DNA of 64,000 bases, taken from assembly GCF_000787575.1 (NCBI RefSeq), contig NW_012236513.1, positions 535,862 to 599,861 on the forward strand. The letters are read 5' to 3'. Source of the stretch: Acytostelium subglobosum LB1 (Eukaryota > Evosea > Eumycetozoa > Acytosteliales > Acytosteliaceae). Made by a program: the position numbers and the translations under genes. Below, piece by piece: positions 11,150-22,000 of the stretch; position 1 is the stretch's first letter; every line of letters begins with the position of its first letter. A model generated the notes under the pieces. The model saw nothing but the letters and a program-made list of their open reading frames with translations, was not told where the DNA came from and ran no database searches.

Positions 11150-12201
11150 TGTATCGTATTATATGTATTTGTCTTGAATCTCTCCTAGATCTCAAACGAC
11201 CAACCATCATCACATTGTGTTGTGTGTGAGAGTGAATACCTGGGGCAAGGGTTGACTCGACTCTCACTCACTTCACAAACATGTTCTTCAATTTCAACTT
11301 CTCATGATTTACTTTGAGGGGTTGAGGCTAGGACTAGTGAGGCTTGATCAGGCATCAAAGTATTACCTGTCCCCCATAAAACACTACATTGATTGGATCT
11401 CCAACTAATCAGACTCCGGACTATGAGGATAATGAGGGTATAATTATTAGAAATTATTTCTCTATTTGTTAATGACCCTCACAACATCAACATAATTGCG
11501 TAACCAATAAGTTTTCAATAAATACATTCTAGAACTTATAGTAATCTATAATGTAAAATACACCATCCGCCATCCATACATAAATAGTTATTTATCTTCC
11601 AATCAATCTATCAATCAATCAAATACACTTTCAGAGAGATATAGTTCTAACTGACCTTCGGAACTACCAACCAACCTTGGACTTTGACATCATCTTTGCC
11701 CACCTTCATCTTCAAAATTCGTAAGTTGTGATTGTTTTTTTATATTTTGACAAGAATTCACCTCATTTGAATCGAGGCTTCGACATCAAATACACACCAC
11801 CAATGTCAGTTGGATACCCAACAATTGGCGAGATGGACTTGTGTTGCTACCAAATTAGGAAAGAGACACACAATTCTATACAATGTACAAATCCTACTCA
11901 TCATAAAAAACGACATCTTTTTTTTTTTTCTTCGTCGTTGTTATTGGTATTGTTGTTGCCGGAGAACCCAAAACAACCTACATCTTGATCGATCAATTCA
12001 TATAGTTGATTCTTCAATCATTGTTATCTATTTATTATACATGTACCACCTATATATTATAAAATATTTATACTATTACAATCAATCAATCACTACCTCA
12101 CAATTTATATCAAAATAGTTTATTAATAATATTTTAATATAACAAAAACAACAAAAATATAGATATAGAGATAAAATAAATATTAAAAACAAACAGATAT
12201 T
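11150..12201. other. Long intergenic region
   Basis: About 1 kb between divergent genes. It is A+T-rich, with a run of twelve or more T near 11917-11930. The last 150 bases before the monooxygenase ATG are extremely A+T-rich. A small open frame at 11728-11988 has no protein-like composition. A CCCATAAA stretch near 11373 resembles the upstream element of small RNA genes, but no downstream RNA could be recognised. Confidence 0.5.
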
Positions 12202-13989
12202 ATGGATTATATATCTGAGTTACCCGGACGTGATAGATATGAAGTGGTGATAGTAGGATGTGGACCTAATGGAGCAGTGATGGCAAACTTGCTTGGAAAA
12301 TTAGGTATCACAACATTGGTCGTTGAACAAAGTGCCGAGATGGTCAACATTCCTCGTGCAGCACATCTCGATGACATTGGACAACGTATCCTACAATCAA
12401 TTGGACTGAATGATGAACTTAAACAACAATCATATGTAAGTCCATCATCACTGGAATTATTCCCCATACTAATAATATTTGATCAGAATCTACCAGTCAA
12501 GTTCTGTAGACATTTTAATAGGAAGCATATATTAGATGTCAAGACAACCAATACAGATAATAATCATCCAAGATCAATATTCTTCCATCAACCAGATATG
12601 GAAACTATAATTAGAAATGGAATGAAGAGATACCCAGAATATGTACATTTGATTACAAATCAAGAGGTAAAGGATATCAAGTATGATGAAGTATCTAGGT
12701 TGTCAACATTGACCATTCAAGACAAGTCATCGATGAGCACCATATCAATCAAGACAGACTATCTCATTGGTGCCGATGGCTCTAGTAGCATGGTGAGGAA
12801 GTGGATGTCGACACCATTCACAGGCCACTCTGGACATTTAAAGTGGCTGGTTGTCGATGCCGTGCTCGGTCCCAAGCATCCACCTCTGCCACACTATATG
12901 CAGTTTGTCAATGATCCGTCCCGACCCAAGCTCTCACTGCCCATTCCCCACAATAGATATCGATGGGAGTTTGTGCTCTTCCCAGATGAGGACGAGAAGG
13001 ACATGGTATCTTTGGACAAGGTTACCTCACTCATCACCAAGTGCGGCGCTGACATGGAACACCTGGACATCGTACGAAAGAGTATATATGGTGTCCAAAA
13101 CAGGATAGCTCATCAATGGTACAACAATGAGAACACAATGTTGATTGGCGACGCTGCCCATTGTGTACCACCATTCCTCGGTCTGGGAATATCAAGTGGC
13201 ATGCGCGACTCAATGAACCTGGCATGGAAGATAAACCTGTGTCTCAAAGGCGTGGCACCACCCAGACATCTGCTCAACACATACATGGAGGAGCGCAAAC
13301 CAGATGTTGTTCAGATCAGCGAAAGGTCGACCAATGCTGGCCACATCATCATGACCCACAACCGAGTGGTAGCATTGATAAGAGACATCATCCTATTCTT
13401 CCTCCTTCTGATCCCATTCGTCAAAGCTCTTGCCATGTCATCGGGCATGAAGCCATCCACCAACTTTGCATCGGGCTTCAAACACCCACGCAAGTCAAAG
13501 ACCTGGCGATCACATCTTGGCTCACTAATGTATGGAGACTTCAATGGACACCTGATAGCTCAGCCACGCGTCGTCCATGGTGAGCGAGTGAAACTCCTGG
13601 ACGAGATACTTGGTCTTGGCTTCTCAGTCCTTCTGTTCAACTTTAACAGGAAGGATGGAACTGTTTGTGACTCGGCTGCAGTAATGTTGGACCAGCTCAA
13701 GGTGGACGATATGCTGTGGAAGAAGTTGAGTACGAGCTTCGTCCAAGTGGTCAAGCCAAACATCCATGCTCTACATTGGACACGTCTGCATCCAAGCTGC
13801 AACATTGTGGAGGACATTGATGATCATCTGGACCAATACTCACGTGGCTCAACACCAATGGTGATTGTCGTGCGACCTGACAAGTACATCTATGGTGTGT
13901 TCCATGGTGATGAGATCGAGCAGGCATTCCAATCACTCAGTGACGCAATCACCTCAGGATCTTCAACAACATCATTGTTAGTCAACTGA
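12202..13989 (+). CDS. FAD-dependent aromatic-ring monooxygenase (MhpA/PheA-TfdB type)
   Basis: One open frame of 595 residues. It has the three flavin-hydroxylase signatures: the dinucleotide-binding VVIVGCGPNGAVMANLLGK near residues 15-33 with the acidic VVEQ strand end, the DG motif DYLIGADGSSSMVRKWM near 185-201, and the GD motif MLIGDAAHCVPPFLGLGISS near 314-333. The C-terminal part resembles the thioredoxin-like tail of MhpA-type 3-(3-hydroxyphenyl)propionate hydroxylases. The expected reaction is NAD(P)H-dependent hydroxylation of a phenolic or aromatic acid; the substrate is unknown. Residues about 375-400 add a hydrophobic stretch, VVALIRDIILFFLLLIPFVKA, unusual for the soluble family and perhaps membrane-associated. 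The gene has no required intron while most neighbours have several, and the family is commonest in bacteria, so transfer from bacteria is possible. A 51-base in-frame segment at 12436-12486 looks like an intron. Confidence 0.88.
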   Translation: MDYISELPGRDRYEVVIVGCGPNGAVMANLLGKLGITTLVVEQSAEMVNIPRAAHLDDIGQRILQSIGLNDELKQQSYVSPSSLELFPILIIFDQNLPVKFCRHFNRKHILDVKTTNTDNNHPRSIFFHQPDMETIIRNGMKRYPEYVHLITNQEVKDIKYDEVSRLSTLTIQDKSSMSTISIKTDYLIGADGSSSMVRKWMSTPFTGHSGHLKWLVVDAVLGPKHPPLPHYMQFVNDPSRPKLSLPIPHNRYRWEFVLFPDEDEKDMVSLDKVTSLITKCGADMEHLDIVRKSIYGVQNRIAHQWYNNENTMLIGDAAHCVPPFLGLGISSGMRDSMNLAWKINLCLKGVAPPRHLLNTYMEERKPDVVQISERSTNAGHIIMTHNRVVALIRDIILFFLLLIPFVKALAMSSGMKPSTNFASGFKHPRKSKTWRSHLGSLMYGDFNGHLIAQPRVVHGERVKLLDEILGLGFSVLLFNFNRKDGTVCDSAAVMLDQLKVDDMLWKKLSTSFVQVVKPNIHALHWTRLHPSCNIVEDIDDHLDQYSRGSTPMVIVVRPDKYIYGVFHGDEIEQAFQSLSDAITSGSSTTSLLVN

Positions 13990-14286
13990 ATAAATAGGTA
14001 ACATTACACATATACGTGGTATAGGGGATGGTAATCGGTTTGATTGATTGATTGTAGTTGGATTGGATTGGATTGAGTGGAGTGGAGTCGACGGGGATTG
14101 GAATATGCTGTGTTATCCACAAAGCAATAGTCAAAGTGTGTTTGAACTCGATGGCATGATTGATTGCGATACCATTGTTGATCGCGCTTGATTGTTTGAT
14201 TACACCATTGCACCGCTAGTGAATGGTGATTGGCCTTGATATATACATTAAATGATTGAGTGACTGACTGATTGGATTATTGGTTA
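13990..14286. other. Convergent intergenic region
   Basis: 3' flanks of the monooxygenase and longin genes. It has repeated TGATTGATTG and GGATTGGATTGGATTGAG motifs. An AATAAA-type signal directly overlaps the stop of the monooxygenase. No gene seen. Confidence 0.5.
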
Positions 14287-15162
14287 CTAGTTGTAACATC
14301 CTTGGAATAAGAATCCTTTGCATGATATCGCGACCAGAGTGTATACGCATGCCTAGAGACCAGAGATGTTAATTAGACCATATCATGAATGAATGAATGA
14401 AATGAATCAATGGAATGACTTACAATGAGGAATATGACCAGGAGTAGTTTGAATAGGAGTGAGAAGTTAAGAGCAATGTGTCCACAGCAACACATGTTGA
14501 ACTTTTGTGTTGGCTCTGCTTCGTAACCTTGGATACCAATTAGACGCACACTCTCATCTCTCTCCTCAGGAGGCATATGAATATGCATGCTTGATGACTC
14601 CTCCATAAAGTTACTGACGCCAGACTCCAAACTACCTTCCTCAATCGTTTCATAAGAAGGCATATCCGCAACATGTTGATATCCACTATTCTCTTCTGAT
14701 CCAAAGCATCTCTCTGAGTATTGTTGCTGAGTGACATATGTGTCAGTGAGTTGAATGAATGGATTGAATCAATGGAATGAATGAATATCATACCATCTTC
14801 TTGTTGAGCAATGTTTGGAATGAGTCTGTTAGGGATGTGTACTTGGTGTCAGTCTTTAGATGGTTGACAAGTGAGTAGCTGTGACTCCATTCATTGGATA
14901 TGTCTACTAGTAGTTCAAATGCCACATTAGAATCTGAAGAACTATCGCTTATACACATGAATGAAGCATTGTTGGCAGGTGACGGTAGATAATGTATATA
15001 GTTGTTGGCATATTTATAAGACTTCTTATTTGTCAATTGTTTACTCTGTAGCAATTTCAATATCTTTCTAGTTATCAATGTTAATGCTGGTGAATAAACA
15101 TCATTACTCTCCACCAACACACAGCCAGTTGAGTACTCTGCCACTAAACTATAAATGATCAT
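14287..15162 (-). CDS. Longin-domain membrane protein without a SNARE motif
   Basis: Three exons, 14794-15162, 14424-14726 and 14287-14352, giving 245 residues. The start MIIYSLVAEYSTGCVLVE matches the first strand of longin domains of VAMP7, Sec22 and Ykt6, and the domain fills about residues 1-122. The middle (about 124-200) is Ser/Glu-rich and lacks the heptad pattern and central Arg of an R-SNARE. The last exons give a hydrophobic segment, LNFSLLFKLLLVIFLIACVY, near residues 211-230 and a short Cys-rich tail. This is the layout of phytolongin-like, non-SNARE longins and also recalls SEC22A/C. A trafficking role in the secretory or endosomal pathway is inferred from the domain. It could instead be a very diverged VAMP7. 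The splice junctions are all in phase 0. Confidence 0.75.
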
Positions 15163-15550
15163 TATTAGTTTAGTTGTTGTTGTTATTACTTGTTGTTATA
15201 ACATCAACATGGAAGTATGAATGAATGAATGAACGAGGTTACCACCTCTACCGACCCCCTAGCTAGCTTTGCTTTGACACCTCCCCCTTGGAACTTGCTT
15301 ATTCTAAAGGTTAACACTAAAGTGTATGTGATGGAAAATTAGACATGTCGCCCGACTTCTCAATGGCGCTTGACTATGAGGGACTTTCCGTCTAACTTTG
15401 CAGCGAGCTTTCTTTGATCTTTGCATCAAGATCAAAGTCATGGTGAACTTAACTTTTCCAAAGAAACCTCAATGGAATCCTGATCATTCATTCTTGTTTT
15501 ATCATGTTTATTATCTTTAGATAATGATTTGAATGATATGATTATTGTCT
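15163..15550. other. Intergenic region
   Basis: Upstream of the longin gene and downstream of the HMG-box gene, both minus strand. It includes TGAATGAATGAA repeats near 15216-15230. Nothing coding recognised. Confidence 0.45.
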
Positions 15551-16087
15551 TTAGTATTCCGAAGTAGTAGGTTGGTTCAATTTGGTCTGTTGGTAGACTT
15601 TGAATTCTCTCTCCCATCTTTGCTTGTCTTGAAGAGCAATCTTGAGATACTTCTCTCTTACCGAAGGCTGGGCATTTTCCCAAGCTACGGCCGAAAGACG
15701 AGCAATATCTTCAAAGGTTGCATTTGGGTTCTCCTCTTTGACTTTTGGACGAACATCTTTTATGAAGTAAATAAATGCAGATAAATGTCTTCTCGGACAA
15801 TTAGTTGTTGTGGTCGTTATCTCTTCAGGTTCGCATAGATAATCATATGCTTCATTTTGTTTCAACTCCCTATTGGATAACTCCACTTTTATGGCCTTGA
15901 GTAGTCTCTTAAGATGGTCATCAGTCATAGAGTTCAGAACTAAATCAATTGGTATGGGTATTTATTATAAATAAATTAAATAATATATATTTTATATCTC
16001 CTTATAAACATTGTAAATATAATTACCTTCAGTCAATGAATCAGGTTGATCAATAGTACATTGCAAACTAGTCTTGATTCCTTCCAT
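15551..16087 (-). CDS. Small HMG-box protein
   Basis: Two exons: a 61-base first exon, 16027-16087, that encodes MEGIKTSLQCTIDQPDSLTE, and 15551-15939. The intron phase (G|TT) gives a continuous protein of 149 residues. The HMG box covers about residues 73-138: PRRHLSAFIYFIKDVRPKV, then a helix with EDIARLSAVAWENAQP, then REKYLKIALQDKQRWEREF. This gives the usual three helices with the conserved Trp, Tyr and Lys positions. HMG-box proteins bend DNA in the nucleus or mitochondrion; I see no clear targeting sequence. Starting at the internal ATG at 15928 would lose the first 25 residues. The upstream exon is preferred because its splice sites (AAG|GTAATT, TTTAG) preserve frame. Confidence 0.8.
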
Positions 16088-16231
16088 TTATTATCTGTAG
16101 AGTATAAATAATTAATAATAGAATGAAATGAGCTCCATTGGTGTGTCTCAATGTCTAAGGATTAGTGAGTTTGTAAACAATCTAATTTCTTCGAAACAAC
16201 CAATATTGGTTGGTTGATATTATTTGTTTGT

Positions 16232-18797
16232 TTATTCAGAATCAGAATCACTGCTGCTGCTACTGCTGTCATCGTCATCACTACTCTTGGTAGTGGTTTT
16301 TGAAGTAGTGGTAGTGGACTTGCCTTTCAGCGGCTGCTTCTTATCCTTCTCGTCCTCAGATTCAGACTCGGACTCAGATTCTGACTCTGACTCCTCCTTG
16401 TCCGACTCCTTGTCCGATTCATCACTTGATGAATCCGAATCTGAGTCACTCTCGTCGTCCTTCTTCTTGTTGTCCACGACCATCTTGTCCTTCTTGACAG
16501 CAACGGCCGTCTTCTTTGTGTCCTCGCCATCAGAGTCAGAGTCAGAGTCTGAATCCGAGTCAGAGTCGTTATCGTCTTTGCTCTCGCTGTCACTGCTATC
16601 CTTCATCTTCTTGTCCTTCTTATCTGTGGTGGAGGTGGTCTTCTTCTTTTTATCACTGTCACTCTCGCTCTCGTCGTCCGAGTCGTCAGAGTCACTATCG
16701 CTGTCACTGCTCTCCTTCATCTTCTTGTCATTCTTCTCGGTCGTCGTTGTAGTCTTCTTCTTCTTGTCACTCTCGTCGTCAGAGTCATCGTCCTTCATCT
16801 TCTTGTCGTCCTCCTTCTCATCCTCTGATGAGGAGAACTTGTTGTCGTAGGCGGCAGCATTCAGCCTCCTCTCGCGCTCCTCTCTCTTCTTGACACGCTG
16901 CACCATGTGGAAGTCGGTGCCCAGTTGAAGGTTGCAGGTCTTCTTGAAGAGGATGGGCACTACGTGGCGGTGCTCCTCCAGATGCTCGGCCAGCTCGGGA
17001 ATCAGCTGCAGGTTGTGATGTGTGGCAAAGTTGAGCACCTCGACGTAGTGGGCCTTCCTGTAGCCTCTGGTCACGCGGTATGTGTACTGCTCAAGTGTGA
17101 GTGGCAGGGCAAAGTTGATGATACGACCCAGCTTCTCAAACTGGTATTCGCGTGGGATGATGTCTGTGGTCAGCAGCAACTTCTTGTCGCTGCGCTTGAA
17201 TGTCTCGAGCACGTTGTCGATCTCGTCCTGCTCCATCTTGCCGTGGATCATCAGGTATGACACTCTCTTCTTCTTGATTCTGACTGAGGCCTGCACCAGA
17301 TGCTCGATCTGGTTGAAGAACACCACGGTCTTGACCGTGAGTGGCGATGGGCGGTCCTCGCGCTTGAACAAATGTCTCATCTTCTTGGCGAACTTCATTC
17401 CACGTGTCTTCTCCTCGATCATATCGAAATGCTATGGTGGAAGTTAGTTAATTAATGTTGCTGTTGGAGATTGATTGATTGATAGATGCTCAACATACCT
17501 GCTTGACTTGATTGAGCTCGCTAAGGGTCTCGGAGCCACTGTTGAGCTTGAAGTATGGGGCCTTAAGCCACTCACTCTCGAGCTCCTTGATGGCGTCTGA
17601 GCTGGTGAGACTGAAGAGGAGGGTCTGGGCATCGGGTCTGATCTGTGTCTTGATCATCTTGACCTTGTAGACGAGGTCCAGCTGTGCCATCTTCTCAATG
17701 CGATCGACCACCAACATTGTGACACCGTTGAGGTTCATCACTCCCATGTCGATGAACTGGACGATGCGCTCAGGCGTCGAGATGATGATGTGTGGCTTCC
17801 TTGCCTTGATATTATCGATCTGTGCCTGCTTGTCGACGCCAGAGTAGAGTGGGTATGACGTGATACCCAGGTTGTTGTCCATCTTCTCAGTCAGCAGGAA
17901 GGTCTGACGCACCAGATCCTTGTTGGGCAGCAGGATCAGCGTGCATGGGCTGTCGGCCACGAACGAGTTATTCTTGACGCGGTCAAATATGTGCGAGATC
18001 ATTGGCACGAGGTAGGTGGCCATGCGGCCAGAGCCCAGGGGTGACACCGAGACAAAATCGCGGCCAGTGAGGATGAGTGGCCAGCCGTGCTGCTGCAGCT
18101 GGGTTGGGCGCAGCGAGCCGATCTTCTTCAGGAAGACCTTGGCCAACTTGTGCAGTTTGTCCCAGTTGTCGTCGGTGGCAATGGGGATCTTGGTGTCCTC
18201 AAAGAAACGCTGAGGGCCGGGGTCGCTCAGCTTGATCTCGCCCAGGATGTGATCGGGGATTGTGTACTCCTTGGTCTCGGTGATGGCATCGAGCCCGTTG
18301 AACTTGAGGAAGTTCTTCTTGAACTTGAACAAGTCGTCGTCGTTGAACTTGACGGGCTTGAGCACAACCTTAATCTTGATGGTCTCCTCGAACTTCTCCT
18401 CGACCCTCAGAAGCGAGTTGAGCTCGACGGCCTTCTTATGCTTCTTGATCATGTGCTTGGTTGGCTGGGTGTTCTTCTCCTTCTTGGCAGCCTTGAGCTG
18501 CTTGATCTCCGCCTTACGCTCCTCGTGCTTGCGCTTGAGCTCGGGGTCGGCCTCCAACTTGGCCTTGAACTCCTCCTCGCGCTGCTTTGCCAATGCCTTA
18601 CGCTCCTTGTTTCTATCCTTGTTCTTGTTGTACTTTGTCTTGTCCCTCTTTGCACGTTGCAAGGCCATATTAATCTCCTTCTGTGTCTGAAGCTTCTTCT
18701 TCACCTCCTTCTTTGCAACACGCTTGGCCCTCCTATTCTGTCTGACCTCCTCCTTCCTCTGCAACTGTTCTGGTGTCTTTTTTAACTTCTTTGGCAT
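16232..18797 (-). CDS. DEAD-box-like protein with degenerate helicase motifs and acidic tail
   Basis: Two exons, 17499-18797 and 16232-17431, encoding 832 residues. The N-terminal 120 residues are Lys/Arg-rich and coiled. A two-lobe DEAD-box fold follows (about 165-620). The motifs that catalyse ATP hydrolysis are altered. Motif I reads SPLGSGRMA (about 252-260), so the P-loop Lys is Arg and the following Thr is Met. Motif II reads VVDRIEKM where VLDEADRM is expected (about 363-370). Motif III is SLTS. Motif VI reads YRVTRGYRKA instead of HRxGRxGR (about 551-560). Structural motifs such as STPER (340-344) and PTQLQQHGWPLILTGRD are kept. The C-terminal 180 residues are Ser/Asp/Lys repeats such as DSDSDSDSDSDG. 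It is probably a nucleolar pseudo-helicase acting as a scaffold; this role is inferred. The frame is intact over 2.5 kb, so it is not a pseudogene. Confidence 0.88.
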
Positions 18798-19075
18798 TGT
18801 TAAAAACTTTATATATTATATATAAAATAGTGAATATATATATATATATAAATGTATATGTATGAAGTAATAATGTGATTAGTATTGTTGAATACTTGAG
18901 AATGAAATTGAGTGTGTCTCATCATTCAATCTTTCGTTCGTTTTTTTGATTTTTTGAATTAAAATTAATTTTGGTGATTGATTGATGTGCGAATGGATGT
19001 TGTGTTGGATTGGATGTTATTATTTATTATTGTTATGATTGATTAGGAAGTGATGAAGTGATGTCAGGTCTGGTC
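18798..19075. other. Intergenic region
   Basis: A TA-rich repeat at about 18835-18850 lies just upstream of the DEAD-box-like gene and probably belongs to its promoter. The rest is the 3' flank of the colossin-like gene. Confidence 0.45.
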
Positions 19076-22000
19076 TCAAACCGGAACATAGCTACAGATT
19101 TGTGTCATGATCTTTGTTGGGGCAGTGGTCAAGTTGATGTCGAAACAGTACTTTCCATTCTCATACTTCATATCTTTACCCAAAGGTCCATAATTGTAAC
19201 TGTTTGATTCATTAAATTGAATGATTAGTTTAGTTTTAAATGAATTGATTGATTGATTGATTGAATATCAATGATACATACTCCTTCAATGGACCAAACT
19301 CTCCACAGTACTTGCCCTCTGGAAGGTCTGGCATGCTGATGGCGTCATATTTCACACCATCATTGACTGGATTCTGCTCCTTGATCAAAGTGGCACCGGT
19401 CGAGTCAAAGAGCTTGAAGTAGTAGGCGTAGAGGTAGGCCTCACCGGTGTCGTCCTCTCCATTCTTGTTGGAGTCAGTCCATGCACCACCACGTAGTTTG
19501 AACTTGTTTGTCGTGAATCCAGCCTTGATCTGAATGACGTTGGAGTCTGTGGGCATGTCTTTATCATTCACATTGAAGCACTGCTGGTTCTTCTCCATCT
19601 TGTTGTCTGTGCCCAGGATGGTGTTGATGTAGGCGGGTGGTGTGTTCTTGTCGGTGATCTTGATGCAGTAGTCGCCACTGTCAATGATGGGGAAGTTGAT
19701 TGACTCGGCTCCCTTGGTCTGGTCCAACGCCATTGTGCCCACGACAGTGCCATCCTTCTTGGTCAAAGTGGCAGTGAGGCCATCCGATATATCATCATCT
19801 CCAGCTTCCTTGATTCCATTGGCATTGACATCATTCCAGGCGAATCCCTTGACCGACTTTGGACCTCTGACAACCGACATTGGTACACCGAGCTCGCCCT
19901 TGGCGTTGGCTGTTGTGGAGTCAAGAGTGACACACACCTCGCCATTCGAGTCGATCTTGCTGCTTACGCCCTGCTTGCCAAAGAGGTAGAGGCCCTTGGT
20001 GTCGGCTGCCTTGATGCAATATTCGCCCGGTGCCAGATTCTTAATGTCATATCCGTGGGTTTTGCCGGCAGCGTCGGTCAAGAATGTTCCAACCTCCTCC
20101 AACTTATCGCCATTCTTCTTGGAGACGGTACCCTTGATACCGCCGACGTATGGCTCGCCATATTGGTCCTCGCCATTGTCATTGAGGTCATTGTAGGCAT
20201 AACCAAACAAAGTGAACTTGTTCAACAAGAAGCCAGCGGATACCACGAGCTCGTTCTTGTCGTTGACAGTCGAGCCGTCCAAGGAGAAGCAGCGGATGCC
20301 AGAAGAGTTGAAGCCATTGCTGATGACGATATACTTTTGAGCTGGGTCCTCCATCTTGAGACAGTAGCCGCCCTGCTCCAGGTCGGGAATGCTGTATGCA
20401 TCGGCGAGCTTGGCGGCATCAGTAGTGAATGTGTTGACCTCGACTCCCTTGCCGTCTCTGTCCATCTTGTAGAGAGTGCCCTTGATGCCGCCCAAGAACT
20501 CCTCGTCCTTGTTGTCACCATCCTTGTTGGCATCAATCCAGGCGAATCCCTTGACTGTGTACTTGGGTGGGGCGGGCGCTTCGTTGAAGCCGGCTGGGAT
20601 CTCGACCCTGTTGTCGCTGTTGGCGGTGGAGCTGTCAACGGAGAAGCAGCGGATGCCTGATGAGTTGAACTTATTGGTGACACCCATTGGTCCGATGATG
20701 TACTTGTTCTGGGGGTCGGCAATCTTGATGCAATAGGCACCCTGGTCCAAGTTGTCAATTTTGAAGCCATCATACTTCAAAGAAGCATCGGTGGTGAAGG
20801 TGTTGAGCTCCTTCAGTGTGCCTTCCTTGTCCATGCTGTACAGAGCGCCCTTCATGCCGCCCAACCATGGCTCGCCACTGTTGTCCTGGCCATTCTTGTT
20901 GCTATCAATCCAAGAGTAACCAGCGATGGTGTACTTGGGTGGGGTGGGTGCTTGGTTGAAGCCAGCTGCCACCAAGAACTCATTCTTGGCGTTGACGGTG
21001 GAGCTGTCGACTGAGAAGCAGCGGATGCCAGAGGAGTTGAACTTGTTGGTGACGCCCATTGCTCCAATTATGTACATGGACTTGGGGTCCTCAATCTTGA
21101 CACAGTATTGGCCTTGATCAAGGTTCTCAAAGCGGAAGGCATTACTGTTCAAAGATGCGTCGGTTGTGAAGGTTTGGATCTCGGTGGTCTTGCCCTCCCT
21201 GTCCACACTCAGCAGACTGCCCTTCATGCCTCCCAAGTATGGCTCACCACTGTTGTCCTCACCATTGCCATTGGTATCAACCCATGCGTATCCGTTGATT
21301 GTGTACTTTGGTGGGACGACAGGTTGCTTGAAGCCACCTGGGACCAACACTTCATGCTTGTCATTGGCAGTCGAGTCATCGACAGAGAAGCAGCGGATGC
21401 CAGATGAGTTGAACTTGTTGGTGGGGCCCATTGGACCGATCTCATAGGTGTTGGTGGGGTCGGCCAGCTTGATGCAGTATGCGCCGCCGTCCAGGTTCTC
21501 AAAGCGGAAGCCATCATATTTCTTTGAAGAGTCGGTGGTGAACTCCTCAATCTGGGTCATATCATCTTTGTTCATGCGGTAGAGTGTGCCCTTTATGCCG
21601 CCTAACCATGGCTCGCCACTGTTGTCCTGGCCATTCAGGTTGGAGTCAATCCAAGTGTATCCGTGCAGGATGTACTTGGTTGGGGTGGGTGGTGCCTTAA
21701 AGCCAGCTGCCACCAAAAACTCATTCTTGGCGTTGACAGTGGAGCTGTCGACAGAGAAGCAGCGAATGCCAGATGAGTTGAACTTGTTGGTGACGCCAAA
21801 TGGTCCCATCTGGTACTTGCCAGTTGGGTCCTCAATCTTGACACAGTATTGACCTTGGTCGAGGTTCTCAATGCGGAAGCCATCATACTTCAACGATGCG
21901 TCGGTGGTGAAGGTTTGGATCTCGGTGGCCTTGCCCTCCCTGTCCACGCTCAACAGACTGCCCTTCATGCCTCCCAACCATGGCTCGCCACTGTTATCCT

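Noticed and set aside
11371-11380. CCCATAAA-type upstream element of small RNA genes (also near 34624)
   Set aside because: No conserved small-RNA ends or stable hairpin could be recognised downstream; a short word expected by chance in A+T-rich DNA.
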